Shown here piece by piece: positions 12,700-23,927 of a stretch of DNA of 64,000 nt. The stretch spans positions 62,001 through 126,000 of the forward strand of contig MU831558.1 in the NCBI GenBank assembly GCA_029204225.1. The letters run 5' to 3'. Each line of letters begins with the position of its first letter. Position 1 is the first letter of the stretch. The position numbers and the translations under genes are program-made. The DNA is from Diphasiastrum complanatum. Lineage: Eukaryota; Streptophyta; Lycopodiopsida; Lycopodiales; Lycopodiaceae. A model generated the notes under the pieces. It searched no databases. It worked only from the letters and a program-made list of their open reading frames with translations, and was not told the DNA's origin.

Positions 12700-15600
12700 A
12701 CGTATCATGATGACATGAAGGCCATTCTGTAGTATAGCTGAGCCATCATCTCATGGTCTTCCTCTAATTGGAGGGCTACATTGGGATTGATCTTGATCGG
12801 ATCCAAACCACGATCCCAGAAACATTCTTGTTGCATTAGAAAGGCCATGGATCGGCAATATTCGACACTTTCTTGCACGCATAGATCATCACTTGTCTTG
12901 TATTTGTGCCCGAAGTCTAGCAACTGTAGCCTTAGGTCATCCGAGGAGATTCTATCTAAAATTCCCGGAATCACTGGCCAGTTCACCAACTCAACCCGTG
13001 GCTTTTCTGCCAGCCATGAATTTCTGTATTTGAGCGGCATGTAGAATGGATCTGGGGGTAGCCCTCGATCCCAAAAACCTTTGAGTTTTGCCAGAAATGC
13101 TATCAGGCCGCAATTATCCGCAAAATATCTGACGTTGTGATCAGGATTGCCATGGTGCTTCTAGTAGAATACTCGACAGTTGGTGACCATGTCTTCAGAT
13201 AAGTTGCCGGTATCGACTCCTATGAGCTTGGGCCAAAATATCCTATTCTTGACCTTGGTGGCAGGAAACGGTTCTCGCCTCGCTACTGGATAGTAATAAG
13301 GATTTGTGCGCATATAGAAAGGAGCTTCGATATACCGTGCCATCGAGATCTTACTTTGTAGGAAGAGCTGATGGTGCCAGAGAGGTTGTGGGTCCAGGAG
13401 TTTGACTGCTTCTTTATGTGTTTGACTCTGGTCCAAATCTGACAATATGTAGCCACCTCACTCTTTTGTCATTGGATATTTCTTGGCAAACTCCTGAGAG
13501 ATGCGCAACTCCTTGTCCGATTCTATGGGCGTGATTCTGTGCCAGATGGTTGATGCTTCAGAGGCAATCTCATGTTGAGTTTGGAGATCGGGTTCAAGAG
13601 AGAGAGAGGCGAGGGGTTAGCTTCAACATTTCTTTGTGACTCAGAAGAAAATTGTCGTGGAATAAATGGGGGGTTAGTGGTGTTGAGAGGTTTAGAAGCG
13701 GTGGAAGAAAAAAGATAATGTTGGGAGCTGCCAGAGCTTGACGGATTGGTTGGTGCTTGAGCTCCTTTCCCTAGGGGTTGGCCTTGAAATGAGGAGCCTT
13801 GAGTTGTAGGAGGACGCTGCTAGAATCCTGCTCCATCTCCACCATCTGGTCCATCAAAGTGGTGCCCCAAATCATGGAATAGGGCGTGCTCTGCATGAAC
13901 CGACGGTGTCAACTGGACAACTGCCTTTAAGTGTTCTTCCAAGGTGTCTATGTGCTATTTCAGGGCCTCGACGGAAGCAAGGTATGATTGTGGCCTTCAA
14001 CTTTTGGTCCAGCATTTGATAGGCCACCACTGGAATGGCAGTTCCCTCAAGAATAGCTGGTGGTGCGAAGTTGTTGAAGTCCACCAATTCCAAATGTTCC
14101 TTTATAGCGGAACGTGCGGCTTGGGCATCTGCTAGCCTCATCCCTTTCGACTTTGTGTATGCTGCATGTTAGATACCTTCAGTTGGGGCTATCTTAAAGG
14201 TGGAGTAGCATCTGCTGCTGTTGTTGATTATAATTGGTGAGGTTCTGAATCTGCAGCTGTTGTTGTTTGTTTTCCTCCTCCAACCGTGTTTTTTCTTTCG
14301 AAAGGTCAGCCATAGTACCATTGTTGAATTGCCACATAGTATATTGTCCCCCTAGAGTGCCGAATAGATTGTATTTGGGCTCATTCACCAACCATACCAC
14401 TTTTTGGGCTGCAAGGGGTAGCTGCTCCCAAGGACCAATGTCAGGGAGGGTGCATGTGTAGTTAGGATACGACATTGGGTTAAAGGGTAGAAAATCAGGA
14501 GTAGGGTTAGATGGAGATGTATGAAAGGCAGGTGGAGGTGATTGAGGATTGATGGATGAAAGAGGTGGGGAGATACTGCATGGCGGAGATGTGTGGATTG
14601 GGTTAGTGGTAATGGCGGTTGATGGAAGTGCGGTTAGTAATTGTAAAGCAAAATCATCTACGTTGACTGTAGAGTCAAGTAGGATGGAGATTTGTACAGG
14701 TGAGGGATTTTGTGAAATTGTGGAAGAGACGTCCGTGTTGAGAGTTAGTGATGGTGTGGAGGTGGCAGTAAATGGTGGGGGTGGTGGTGAAAGTGTGAGA
14801 GCAAGTGAGGGGGATGGGGTTATGGAGGTTGCCTGTGTGGACAGAACCATGTCCATAGGATCATAACCAGAAGTGCCTGACACCACTGAGCTGTCTTCTG
14901 CTGCCGCTACTGCTTGTCTGCATTGTTGGGCCTGATGGAGTAAGGCCGCCTGCTACTCTAGGACCTCTTTGGGACCTGAGAGGGTTTAAGGCTCCCTCCG
15001 AATTCAGCATACTCAGTCCCGATGTCGTTGGATAGAATGTAGGGGGGACATCAGCTTCTGTGATGATCGCCTTCTCTTTTTGCTTCTTAGTAGGTGGGGC
15101 TGGTGAGACTGGTTCTGCTGTTGGTTGGGGTGTGGCTCACTTTTTTGTGCTTGGATAGAGATCATCCAGCTCCTTGATGGCAGCAGTCGCCCTAGACCCC
15201 AATTGTTTGGTAACCAACATGTGGAGGAGATATCCACATTTGGTAGTTGGTTTTCTAGCTTTCAGGGCTCCGCACAACTTCTCTGCTACCTTCTCAGCCC
15301 ACTTGTATTTTTTAGTGGGATCGTCCAGGGTGAGGGTCAAAGAGAAGAGGTCGCTCGGTGATATGCGATCCATCTTGGCAGTATGCACTTCGACCATGGT
15401 GACAAGGATTTCTGAGACGGCCCATAGATGGGGATCTGTAATGAGGCGTATGGCGATCCCGTCGTTGGTTTGGGCAATGGATTTGCCGTCCTCTGTCAGA
15501 AACTTTGTAAAGTACTTGGCATCATAGTTGGTGCCCTTGCCATGGATTGTCTCTCTGAGATTAGGGAAGCCAATGCTCTGGAGATTCTCAGGAGAGACGT

Positions 15601-15838
15601 TGATGATTGTATAGCTGTCACTCAATTCATCCGAATAGGTGGAGTAGGCTGCTCGGATTAGGCTCTCGCTCTGCTGGTCACGGAAAAGAGTTAGATTAAA
15701 GCCAAGGGTTGTGAGGATATCCTTGGCCAGGGTGAGCTGCTCGGCGTAATTCTTGATACAAATCATAAAAATATCTCCTGAATAAGAGCGAGGAGGTTTA
15801 CGGCGATGCAAACTGAGCGAGGAATCGCGGGAGGCCAT
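12700..15838 (-). pseudogene. Gypsy F ORF3: long unrecognised reading frame between integrase and 3' LTR
   Basis: A series of minus-strand frames follows the gypsy integrase and precedes the LTR. The first starts MASRDSSLSL at 15,838 and runs about 230 codons. An upstream in-frame ATG at 15,913 lies too close to the TATA box. A Pro/Ser/Thr-rich region with a Gln-rich coiled coil follows (14,194-14,886). Then comes a region in one frame (14,141-12,705, with stops) containing DLDQSQ, LLDPQPLW, PFYM, WPVIPGI, LQLLDFGHKYKT, SVEYCRSMAFLMQQ and CFWDRGLDPIKINPNVAL. The last motifs recur in the copies at 39.5-41.4 kb and 9.65-11.2 kb. I recognise no family and see no clear signal peptide or membrane anchor, so an envelope role is not supported. 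Two frameshifts and several stops make this copy inactive. Confidence 0.6.
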
Positions 15839-15947
15839 AATGGAAGTGATTTTAGATTGTTCTGAGAATTTTGAAAATTTTAAAAAAAATTGGCATGACC
15901 TCGAGAGCAGCAATCTAAAATGAATTCGTGGAGAGAAGGGTGGAGGT

Positions 15948-15959
15948 CTATATATAGAC
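15948..15959 (-). promoter_or_regulatory. TATA box ahead of ORF3
   Basis: The palindromic TCTATATATAGA lies about 110 bases upstream of the MASRDSS start codon. It sits between the integrase gene and ORF3, not in an LTR. This spacing fits a TATA box with a start site near 15,920 and suggests that ORF3 had its own internal promoter. Confidence 0.5.
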
Positions 15960-16529
15960 TTTTATTGGAAAGAATTTGCAACTTTACTCAAAAAATCATC
16001 CTCAGTGTCCACGATTTGGTAATGATGGTCGCAAATTTTGAGGCAATGTTCTGAGGGTCGGTGAATTCTTGTAAGTGATTTTTTATGCCAAAAGAGAAAA
16101 AAACGTCTGACAGTGCAAAACTTGTCTAATCAGAATTTGCAAAGATAGTAGAGAAATCGTGGAAATTATTTTGAGCTTCAATGAATTCAAATAGTGGATA
16201 TCTAATGAAAAAAAATAACTTTTTCTATTTTTAGAAATTTGTCTCTGAGACAGAATTTGTGGATGCCAAAAATGAATTATGTACTGTAAAAAAGGAGTCA
16301 GGCAAATTCTATCTGAGATGGTGTGAGATAATTCTTTTGAAACTAATGGCTTTTGTGATTTTCTCAGAGAAGACTGTTGGTATACTTGATCTGATAGTAT
16401 CGTGACAGTTTGAACAAGGAAGGACAACAAAAATTTTGTCGAAATGGCAGGTAGGCAATAAGAAAAATAAAGAAGAACAGTAGGAAAGAAAACGACAATA
16501 CATATCAAGATAAAAACATGGTTCATTGT
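15960..16529. other. Spacer between integrase and ORF3
   Basis: AT-rich minus-sense spacer after the end of the gypsy pol frame. A 147-codon minus frame here is rich in Ile/Leu/Ser, with no motif. It is read as non-coding leader and promoter DNA of ORF3. Confidence 0.5.
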
Positions 16530-17569
16530 ACTTTCTCAGTCGGCTTCCATTGACCACAGTGTCGAGGATATCGCCTTGAAGGGTTTGGAGTTCTACATTT
16601 TCAGAGGCAGAGATTTTTTTAATGACGTCAAAGGTCCTTGGCCAGAAAATTTTAGTTTGCCTTTGAAGGCTTTGGCCTAGTATAACAGGACCTTATCTCC
16701 AACCTGGAAGTCTCTAAGTTTCAATGATCGATCATGCCATGCTTTTTGTCGTCGTTTGTGGACTTGTTGAGCATGGATGCTGATCCGTCGTGTTTCACAG
16801 AGTTGCTCCAGATGGAATAACCTATTGCTAGATTCTGTTGAGTATCAAACTCAAGGTTATAGGCCACTCGAAGAGAGGGGATATGAAATTCCACAAGCAT
16901 AACGGCTTCTTGGCCATATGTTAGCTGAAAAGGGGTTAAGCTTGTAGCTCTCTTCAGGGTGGTGCGATAAGCCCAAAGAGCGGCATGGAGTTTGAGTTCC
17001 CAATCAGATCGGCTGGATACGACAGAAAAATAATTAATTGAAACAAATGATTTATTAGCGGCTGCGCCCGCTAATAATAAAAGGCCGCTTTGCTTTTTCG
17101 CTTCCCGTGGCTGTTTCGTTTTTCTTGGCTTCTTTACAGTTATCCTAGCACTTCCGTGCTTGGTGAAGCGAACAAACGTACGCTGTCTTGTTTTCCACCG
17201 ACATAGGATTCTATTGGTGGATTCCGCCTGGCCATTGCGTCGTGGATAGTATGGCGAACTTTTGTGATGTACAACAAATTTTTTTGAAAGGAGATCTGCT
17301 ATGACAGAGTTAGGAAAATGTGTACCCCTATCACTAATAAGCTCTAGAGGACATCCGAAACGAACTATAACATGTTCATATAGAAATTTTGCGGTAGAAT
17401 GAGCATCAGCATTGCGAACAGCTCTTGCTTCAGTCCATTTGGTGCAATAGTCCGTAGCTACTATGATGTAACGAGATTGTGTGTGTCGAGCAGTAGGACT
17501 AATAGGTCCGACATAATCAATCTCCCATTTTTGGAAAGCTTGATTAGTGGTTACAGGGTGTAAAGGCAA
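16530..17569 (-). pseudogene. Ty3/gypsy F integrase
   Basis: The frame begins inside the integrase: WEIDYVGPISP with the first catalytic Asp, then ELISDRGTHF with the second, then NGQAESTNR with the Glu. It continues with SDWELKLHAALWAYRTT and LTPFQLTYGQEAVMLVEF, and the reading then shifts into the pol C-terminus ending VVNGSRLRKYNE. About 60 codons that do not belong to integrase sit between NRIL and SRSDWEL (see the insertion at 17,025-17,203). Gag, protease, RT and RNase H upstream are absent, because homology ends at 17,570. The integrase is broken but clearly Ty3-type. Confidence 0.85.
17025..17203. mobile_element. Small insertion (174 bp plus 5-bp duplication) in the integrase
   Basis: A 174-base segment unlike integrase is flanked by direct repeats CGACA at 17,020-17,024 and 17,199-17,203. 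It is more GC-rich than its surroundings and contains GCGGCTGCGCCCGC and GCACTTCCGTGCTTGG. No LTR, transposase or clear inverted ends are seen; the ends are GAAAAAT and TTTTCCAC. It keeps the minus frame open. It could be a short non-autonomous element or a patch of foreign (for example organellar) DNA. Confidence 0.5.
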
Positions 17570-17860
17570 CTAGAGTTAGGCCCAATATGGCCACATATAT
17601 TGACAAACCCACGACATGCCCCTGAGTATAGCATAATGAACTCAAAAATACAATGTCCAAGCTAATTTCTTCCTACGTGTGGCTATTCGGCTAACCCAAG
17701 TAGCCGGCTATGGAATCAGTGCCCAATCAATATATCCTAACATGTCACATCCCAATCACAACCATATACAGTAAACCAAATAAACTGTAAAATCATTACA
17801 TCATCACATTTAGAGCCTATACTAATGAATCAGATCAAAACTGATTTCTAAGTTTCATCT
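17570..17860. other. No gene seen
   Basis: About 290 bases of unassigned sequence between the truncated gypsy integrase and the truncated gag of copia H. No LTR edge could be identified. Confidence 0.5.
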
Positions 17861-20778
17861 TTGAGTGTCTCTCTTAGGGGACATCAAATCTCCTTTGATG
17901 AACTTGTTGGGCTGCTTCTTCAAGAGGAGCAAACGAGGCAAAATTTTGCGGGTGACATTCAACAAGATCAGGCTTTTTTCACGAAAGTCAAGGGCAAAGG
18001 CAAGTTAAAAAGAAAGGGGCAGCCTCCTTCCAAGGATGAGAAAAAGCCCATTGGAGGTCAAGATTCAACACTCAAAAGAAGAAAGAGAAGTGACATTATT
18101 GCAAGAAGTATGGGCACTTCATCAAGGATTGTAAGAAGAAGCTTGCGAAAGAGGAGAGTAAAGGAATTGATACTAGCGCTTCACTTGCTACTTTGGAGCA
18201 AGAGCTTGAAGCTAGTGGTGATCTCTTCAACCAAGACTATGCTTTTGTGTCTAATATTGCTTCAACTAGTACTTCTACATCTATGAGGAATTCAGATTCT
18301 ATTTTGCAAGTTGCTGATTGTCAGCCCATTGAATGGGTGATTGATAGTGGTGTCACTCGTCATATGACTTCTCACAAAGAAGCATTCACTAAATTAGTGA
18401 AAGTGCAAAATGGAAGTAAAGTACAATGTGTAGATAATGCATCTTACTCTATTCATGGAATTGGAATTGTAGCCATCATTCTGCCTAATGGTGAAGAAAA
18501 GTACATTAAGAATGTGCTTTATGTTCCGGGAATCAAGAAGAATCTTCTTTCATTTTCAACTATGTTGAAGCAAGGACTTGTTGTTGAGTTCAAAGAAGAT
18601 AAGTGTCTTGTCAAGGATCCAAAAAGATCACTCTTGATTATTGTTTCGGGAACAATGCATGGTGGCTTATTCATTATGGATACTTATGGGTGACAAATTC
18701 CCTCTATATGTCTTGTTGCTTCTACATCACAATCATTGGAGTTGGCTGAATTGTGGCATGCAAGGTTTGCACATCTCAACTTTGCAAGTTTGAAAAAGCT
18801 AAAGACATTTAATATGGTAGAATATTTTCCTACTATTGAGCACCCGAAAGGGCATGTATGCAAGGGGTGCATACTTGGAAAGTTTCAAAGGAAACTTTTC
18901 CACTTGATAGAACTATAAGGGTTACTGATAAATTTGATTTGGTTCATAGTGACGTCTATGGTACAATGAGGATCGAATCCATTAGAATGTGCATCTATTT
19001 TGTGACTTTTATTGATGACTTTTCCCGTTTTACATGGATCTATCCTATGAAGGCTAAATCAAAAGTTTTTCAACATTTCAAAGATTTTCTAGCAATGGTA
19101 GAAAATCAGTTTGGGCATTCTTTGAAAACCCTACGCACTAATCGAGGAGGGGAATACATTAAGAATATGTTCGGTGCATTTCTTTGAGAGAAGGGAATTC
19201 TACATCAAATGACAACTCCCTATATGCCTCAACAAAATGGTGTTGCCGAGCGAAAGAATCACACACTTATGGAGATGGCCCATTGCATGCTCAAAGCAAA
19301 GGGGCTGCCTCACAAGTTTTGGGCTGAAGCGGTTATAACGGCAGCATACATAAGCAATCGTTGTCCTACTAAAGCATTGAAAGTATTAACTCCCTATGAA
19401 GTTTGGTTTGGAAAAGAGCCTTCAATCTCTCGCTTTTGCAATTTTGGTTGTACGTCTTATGCTTTTGTTCCGGATAAACTTCGTACAAAGCTTGAGGATA
19501 AAGGTGTTAAATGCATTTTTGTTGGCTATATTAGTAAAAGCAAAGGCTATAGGCTGTTCAATTTGAGCACTAACAAGATTATTGTTAGTTGTGATGTGCA
19601 TTTTGATGAAAAGAAATCATTAGATGTGGCCCCAACTCATATCTTGAAGGGGGACAACCCACATAATGTGAATGTTGAATATTTTTCAGATTTGGTGCCA
19701 TCTTATATTTTTGGAGATAAGGGACAAGAATCAACCAGGTTCAAACTGCACAATACCTCATCAAGTTTAGAGCCTAATGTTCATCAAGAACTGCCCATTG
19801 TTGCTCAAAATCAGCCTGCAGGAATTGTTGGACAACAAGGACCAATTTTGGAAGACTTGGACAGCCAAGTGCGGTGTTGGAAGACTTGGATAGCAAATTG
19901 TAAGAAGAGACATGGCTATTGGACAGCCTAAAATAGTCCCACGATGGCTGTTGTCGACTTTGCAGGACAACAAAGTAAGTTTATTCTATGATGGAAAGAC
20001 ACGTGCCTCTACAAAATCAATGGACTATGCTGATTTTTCAGATTTTGCACTTACATCTCATGGAGAGAGTAAAATGTTGGGAGGATACGATGCAAGATGA
20101 GTATGACTCACTCATGAAAAACCAGATTTGGGTTCTCGTTGATCTTCCTCATGGGAAGAAGGCAATTGGTTCTAAATGGGTATACAAAATCAAGTATAAG
20201 ACAGATGATACCATTGAAAGGTACAAGGCATCTCTCAAGAACGCTACATTGGGCAGATTTTGAAGTGGTTCAAGATGGAAAATTGCAAGCCAGTTTTTAC
20301 ACCTATGGAGACAGGCCTGAAATTAAGTAGCCAAGGTGATGGTGAACCATTTGATACTACTTTATATTGTCAAGCTATTGGCTGTCTCATTTACCTATGT
20401 AATTCAAGATCGGACATTTCTTATTGTGTCTCACTCATGGGTCAATTCATGCATGTCCCGATGACATCACATTGGAAAGCATTGAAGAGGATCTTTTAAT
20501 ATCTTCAAGGAACAAGAAGTCATGGACTGGTTTTTTTTGCTTGTGATGATGCATGTTTGGTTGGTTTTAGTGACTTGGATTGGGGTGGAGATCAAGGCAC
20601 TAGACGCTCTACAAGTGGACATTGCTTTTTCTATGGAAATTCTACAATTTCTTGGTCAAGTAAAAAGCAGCCCACTGTTGCTACTTCTTCTAGTGAGGCA
20701 GAACATAGAGCGATATTTTCAGCCACAACGGAGTGTTTATGGCTGAGAAGACTACTTGTTGACATGAAGTTTAGGTGA
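17861..20778 (+). pseudogene. Copia element H: gag, protease, integrase, RNase H; RT core deleted
   Basis: The 5'-truncated gag ends in a CCHC knuckle (HYCKKYGHFIKDC) whose first Cys codon has become TGA. The protease region reads EWVIDSGVTRHMTSH, with the active DSG. Pre-integrase helices follow (LWHARFAHLNF), then integrase with LVHSDVYG, TNRGGEY and NGVAERKN, interrupted by a stop at about 19,185. The RT N-terminus (GSKWVYKIKYK) is joined at about 20,237 directly to the late segment RYIGQILKWFKME. The AFLHG and YVDD motifs are therefore gone. RNase H ends with SSSEAEHRAI. No LTRs were found. The element cannot reverse transcribe on its own. Confidence 0.85.
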
Positions 20779-20815
20779 TGAAAGTGCGAGGTAGTGGATT
20801 GATTAATTTTGTGTG

Positions 20816-20962
<147 letters not shown>

Positions 20963-21027
20963 CCGAGGCCAATTAGTTGCATTCTCTCTCTACTTGAGAT
21001 CAACAACTTTTTGTACTTAGTTTTTTT

Positions 21028-22037
21028 TCATGAAGACTTCCCACACGTGTGAAAGTACTTTGGTGATGAATGTATGCATGTAGATTTGTGTCTTTGCCTT
21101 AGAATTTGACGTAGATCTTGGAGAGTCAATCTATTAGGCATTAAGAGTATCGTATGCTCAATAACTGAGGTATGAATTCCTTTGAGATCCTTGTACGTCC
21201 AAGCAAAACAGTCTTGATATTTGATCAATAACTTTCTTAATGCTTGAAATTGTTCGGGAGTAATTGCGTTCCAACTTGAGCAATTTTTGCTGGCTGTCCT
21301 GGTTTAGCAAGATTCATTAGCTGAGTCCTAGTAGGTGGTCCATCGTAAACCTCCTTTGTTTTTGGTACTTGCTCTTCTGGTTCATGATGAGCCTTGGGTA
21401 ACATAATCACAACATCATCCAAAGTATAGCGTTTGAAATGCTCTGGCATATCATGCTGGACTTCTTCTGATTGTTCCTTTTCATAAGGGCTGATCTTTGA
21501 TCTTTGTTTAGCTTTCTTTGCAGGAATCAATCGTGGAGGCGATGACTTTCTAGAAGATGTGCTCTTCTCTGAAGATGACGACTTCATTGTTGGTAATTTC
21601 TTGCGAGAATTTTGACTTGAAGAATCATACTTGACCTTCTCCTTTCCTTTATCTAATAAAGATGGTACATTTTTAGAATCAACTTTTTGAAATGATTTTT
21701 CTCATTTCAGGACCGTATTATAGTGTTGTTTAGCTTGTTTCTTTGTCATTGGTCCTGCCATCTTTTCTTTCTTCAATATAACTACTTTTGGCGGCTTTAT
21801 TGTCGGTTCATCCGGAATATCTCAAATTTCAAATCTCGTAGGATCCATGTGATTGAGAATCCACTCATCTGTAAGTTTTGCATCTCCATCATAAGTCAAG
21901 GCATGACTAATATGTATTAGGTTATGTTCAATCGGATCTGCAATTGGATCAGTTGATATCCAAGCTAAGTTCATCATATTCAATGGAAAAGTGATCTGCG
22001 TATCCAAAGTTCGATCAAGTAAGAAAATTTTATTCAA
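21028..22037 (-). pseudogene. Ty3/gypsy relic J: region upstream of RT and RT N-terminus
   Basis: Minus-strand order is a segment reading DEWILNHMDPTRFEIPDEP, a Ser/Lys-rich spacer, then ARL/PAKKAKQRSK with the conserved EHFKRYTLDDVVIMLPK. A stop follows, and then YQDCFAWTYKDLKGI, the characteristic start of Ty3 RT. The EHFKRYTLDDVVI segment is shared with relic K at 27.5-28.5 kb. Several stops and frameshifts are present. The RT palm is absent. Confidence 0.7.
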
Positions 22038-22639
22038 TTTGGATTGATTATCTCATTAGCTAGCTGTACAAACCACTGTTACAAGAGCTTGATATCAATT
22101 GACAATGTCGGTTTGAAAGTCATAGTGGACTCTCAAACCGACATGTGATCGATCAATCACTTGTCGATCACATGTATGATCCATTGTTGATGAATCATCA
22201 TCCCCTCTTTGGACTTTTGTTTATCATCATTGTTTAGTGTCAGTTTCTTCGTCCCATTATTAATCAGTTGAATGTATTGCAGACACCCTAGCAAAACGAC
22301 TCATTTAGCTGTGCATGGTTTACTCTTTACAATGCCAAAATATTTTTTAAATGATACATTCTTCAAGAGGATGTTGATATTTTGAAGGTGAGTTATTAGC
22401 CCTTTTAGTTTTATCTTCATGTAAGATATTGTTTGTTATTAACACTAGAGTCGTTTCAAAATGCATACAAAAGTGTGCATTTCAAGCACTTATTCAAAAA
22501 ATCATATTTCATAAACTATCTATGATGAATCACATCAAATCCTTTCAACTTACCGATTAAAAAATTTGAGACCTTCATTTTGAGTAACTTATATGTAAGA
22601 TATGATGTGTCAAACATGTGGGGGTACCGATAAAACTTC

Positions 22640-23230
22640 AATATTTTCATATATAAGACTACATTGTTGTGCATTTTACGTTCAATTTTGAGCCTGTCTA
22701 CTCTTAAGAATCCTATATGATTATAGAATTTTTTCTATTAAAAAAATTGAATTTGGAAATCTATAAAGATAGATACGTGCATTCAAAGTTACCATTTTAA
22801 GTGCTGATAAAAATCACCAAAACTGGAAATATCATATATGAGCGTGTAATACCATGATTTTGACAATATTTTTTTGGTTTTTCTACTTTAAAAAGTATTA
22901 TATGACCATAGAAACATGTCTCTTAAATTTTTTTCAATTTGTAGTTATGTAGAGATAGGTATGTGCATCTAAAGCTACATATGTCAAGTGCTGAAAAGTA
23001 TTGAAAATTATCGAAAGGTGCTAGAAAGTTTCAACTCTTTTGGAGGTGCTTTTTACAACCCTGTGTTCGGTTGTCTAATTTCAAAAATCCTTTATGACCA
23101 TAGAAACATGTCTATAAACAAGAAAACAAATTTGGAGTCCTATAGAGATATATACGTGCACCTAAAGTTACCCATGTGAAGTGCTGAAAAGTGCTGAAAA
23201 TTGAAGTTTTTTGGGGGCAGATTGCCATCA
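22640..23230. repeat. Diverged tandem repeat, about 185-192-bp period, three units
   Basis: Three blocks share the pattern TATGACCATAGAAACATGTC, then a T/A-rich stretch, then TATAGAGATA with ACGTGCA, then AAGTTACC and AAGTGCTGAAAA. Equivalent ATGA positions are near 22,717, 22,902 and 23,094. The units are diverged, suggesting an old satellite-like array. Confidence 0.6.
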
Positions 23231-23365
23231 ATTGAGAGAGAAAAAGTTTTTCAATAACACAATGAAGTGTCAACTTTAGTTCCACATACAATTGAAAAAT
23301 TGAAATTTCAATCACTTGATGGCATGTTATGCCTCGTCAAGTGACCAAGGGTTTTATGCGCACTT

Positions 23366-23572
23366 TTGTGCGCATGCACACAAAAATCAATCAATCTATG
23401 TGCAAAATGGGAACTTACCAAGCTAAAGCCTGCCACTTTTGCTTTCAAGCTAGCTAATCCTAGAGGAATGGTTGAAGACATACCTGTCAAAATAGCTGGA
23501 TTGAAGTTTGTCTTTACTTTTGTAGTAATGGACTTACCTGATGCACCAAAAATCATACATGCTGAATTTTGA
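23366..23572 (+). pseudogene. Ty3/gypsy retropepsin fragment
   Basis: The plus translation reads LKPATFAFKLANPRGMVEDI and then VKIAGLKFVFTFVVMDL. This is the flap and C-terminal half of a plant gypsy aspartic protease, where the usual text is RGVVEDVLV..FIVLDM followed by ILGRPFL. The catalytic DTGA segment is missing upstream and the frame stops before the ILGRPF motif. Confidence 0.6.
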
Positions 23573-23927
23573 GATATGCTATCGCTCTCATGGGAACGAA
23601 CCTCCACGTGACGACTAACTTCATCTCCTTGATGCTTGTTTGCTTGAATCTTGGGTTGAGGCTAGGAAGGAAATAGCCCCACTACAATTTTGGCGCTGAT
23701 GCCCAAGAGCTACGCCAATTTTTTAGTTTACAACATGTTTGTTGGATGGTTAGCTTGCAGTAGGCATCTTGTCTTAGCATGAATAGTGTTAGAATTGCAT
23801 TTTAGGGTTAGTTTGGAGGTGATTTTGCTTGATTTGAGTGGATTTTCTTGTTTGAAATCTAATCCAATTATTGAACAGGGGAAGCTATTCAAATCACCAT
23901 TCTTAAGATCCATCTGGATCTGAGAAA
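23573..23927. other. Possible gypsy primer-binding site region
   Basis: TTGGCGCTGATGCCC at about 23,691-23,705 resembles the TGGCGCCGTTGCC primer sites of Athila/Tat-type gypsy elements. No LTR edge or gag could be paired with it, so it is a weak call. Confidence 0.25.

Noticed and set aside
12700-15838. Calling ORF3 an envelope protein
   Set aside because: The position fits, but I see no signal peptide, transmembrane anchor or cleavage site, and the Gln-rich coiled coil argues against it.
16083-16526. A 147-codon minus frame between integrase and ORF3 as a membrane protein
   Set aside because: It is Ile/Leu/Phe-rich because the DNA is AT-rich, it overlaps the end of the pol frame, and it has no consistent start context.
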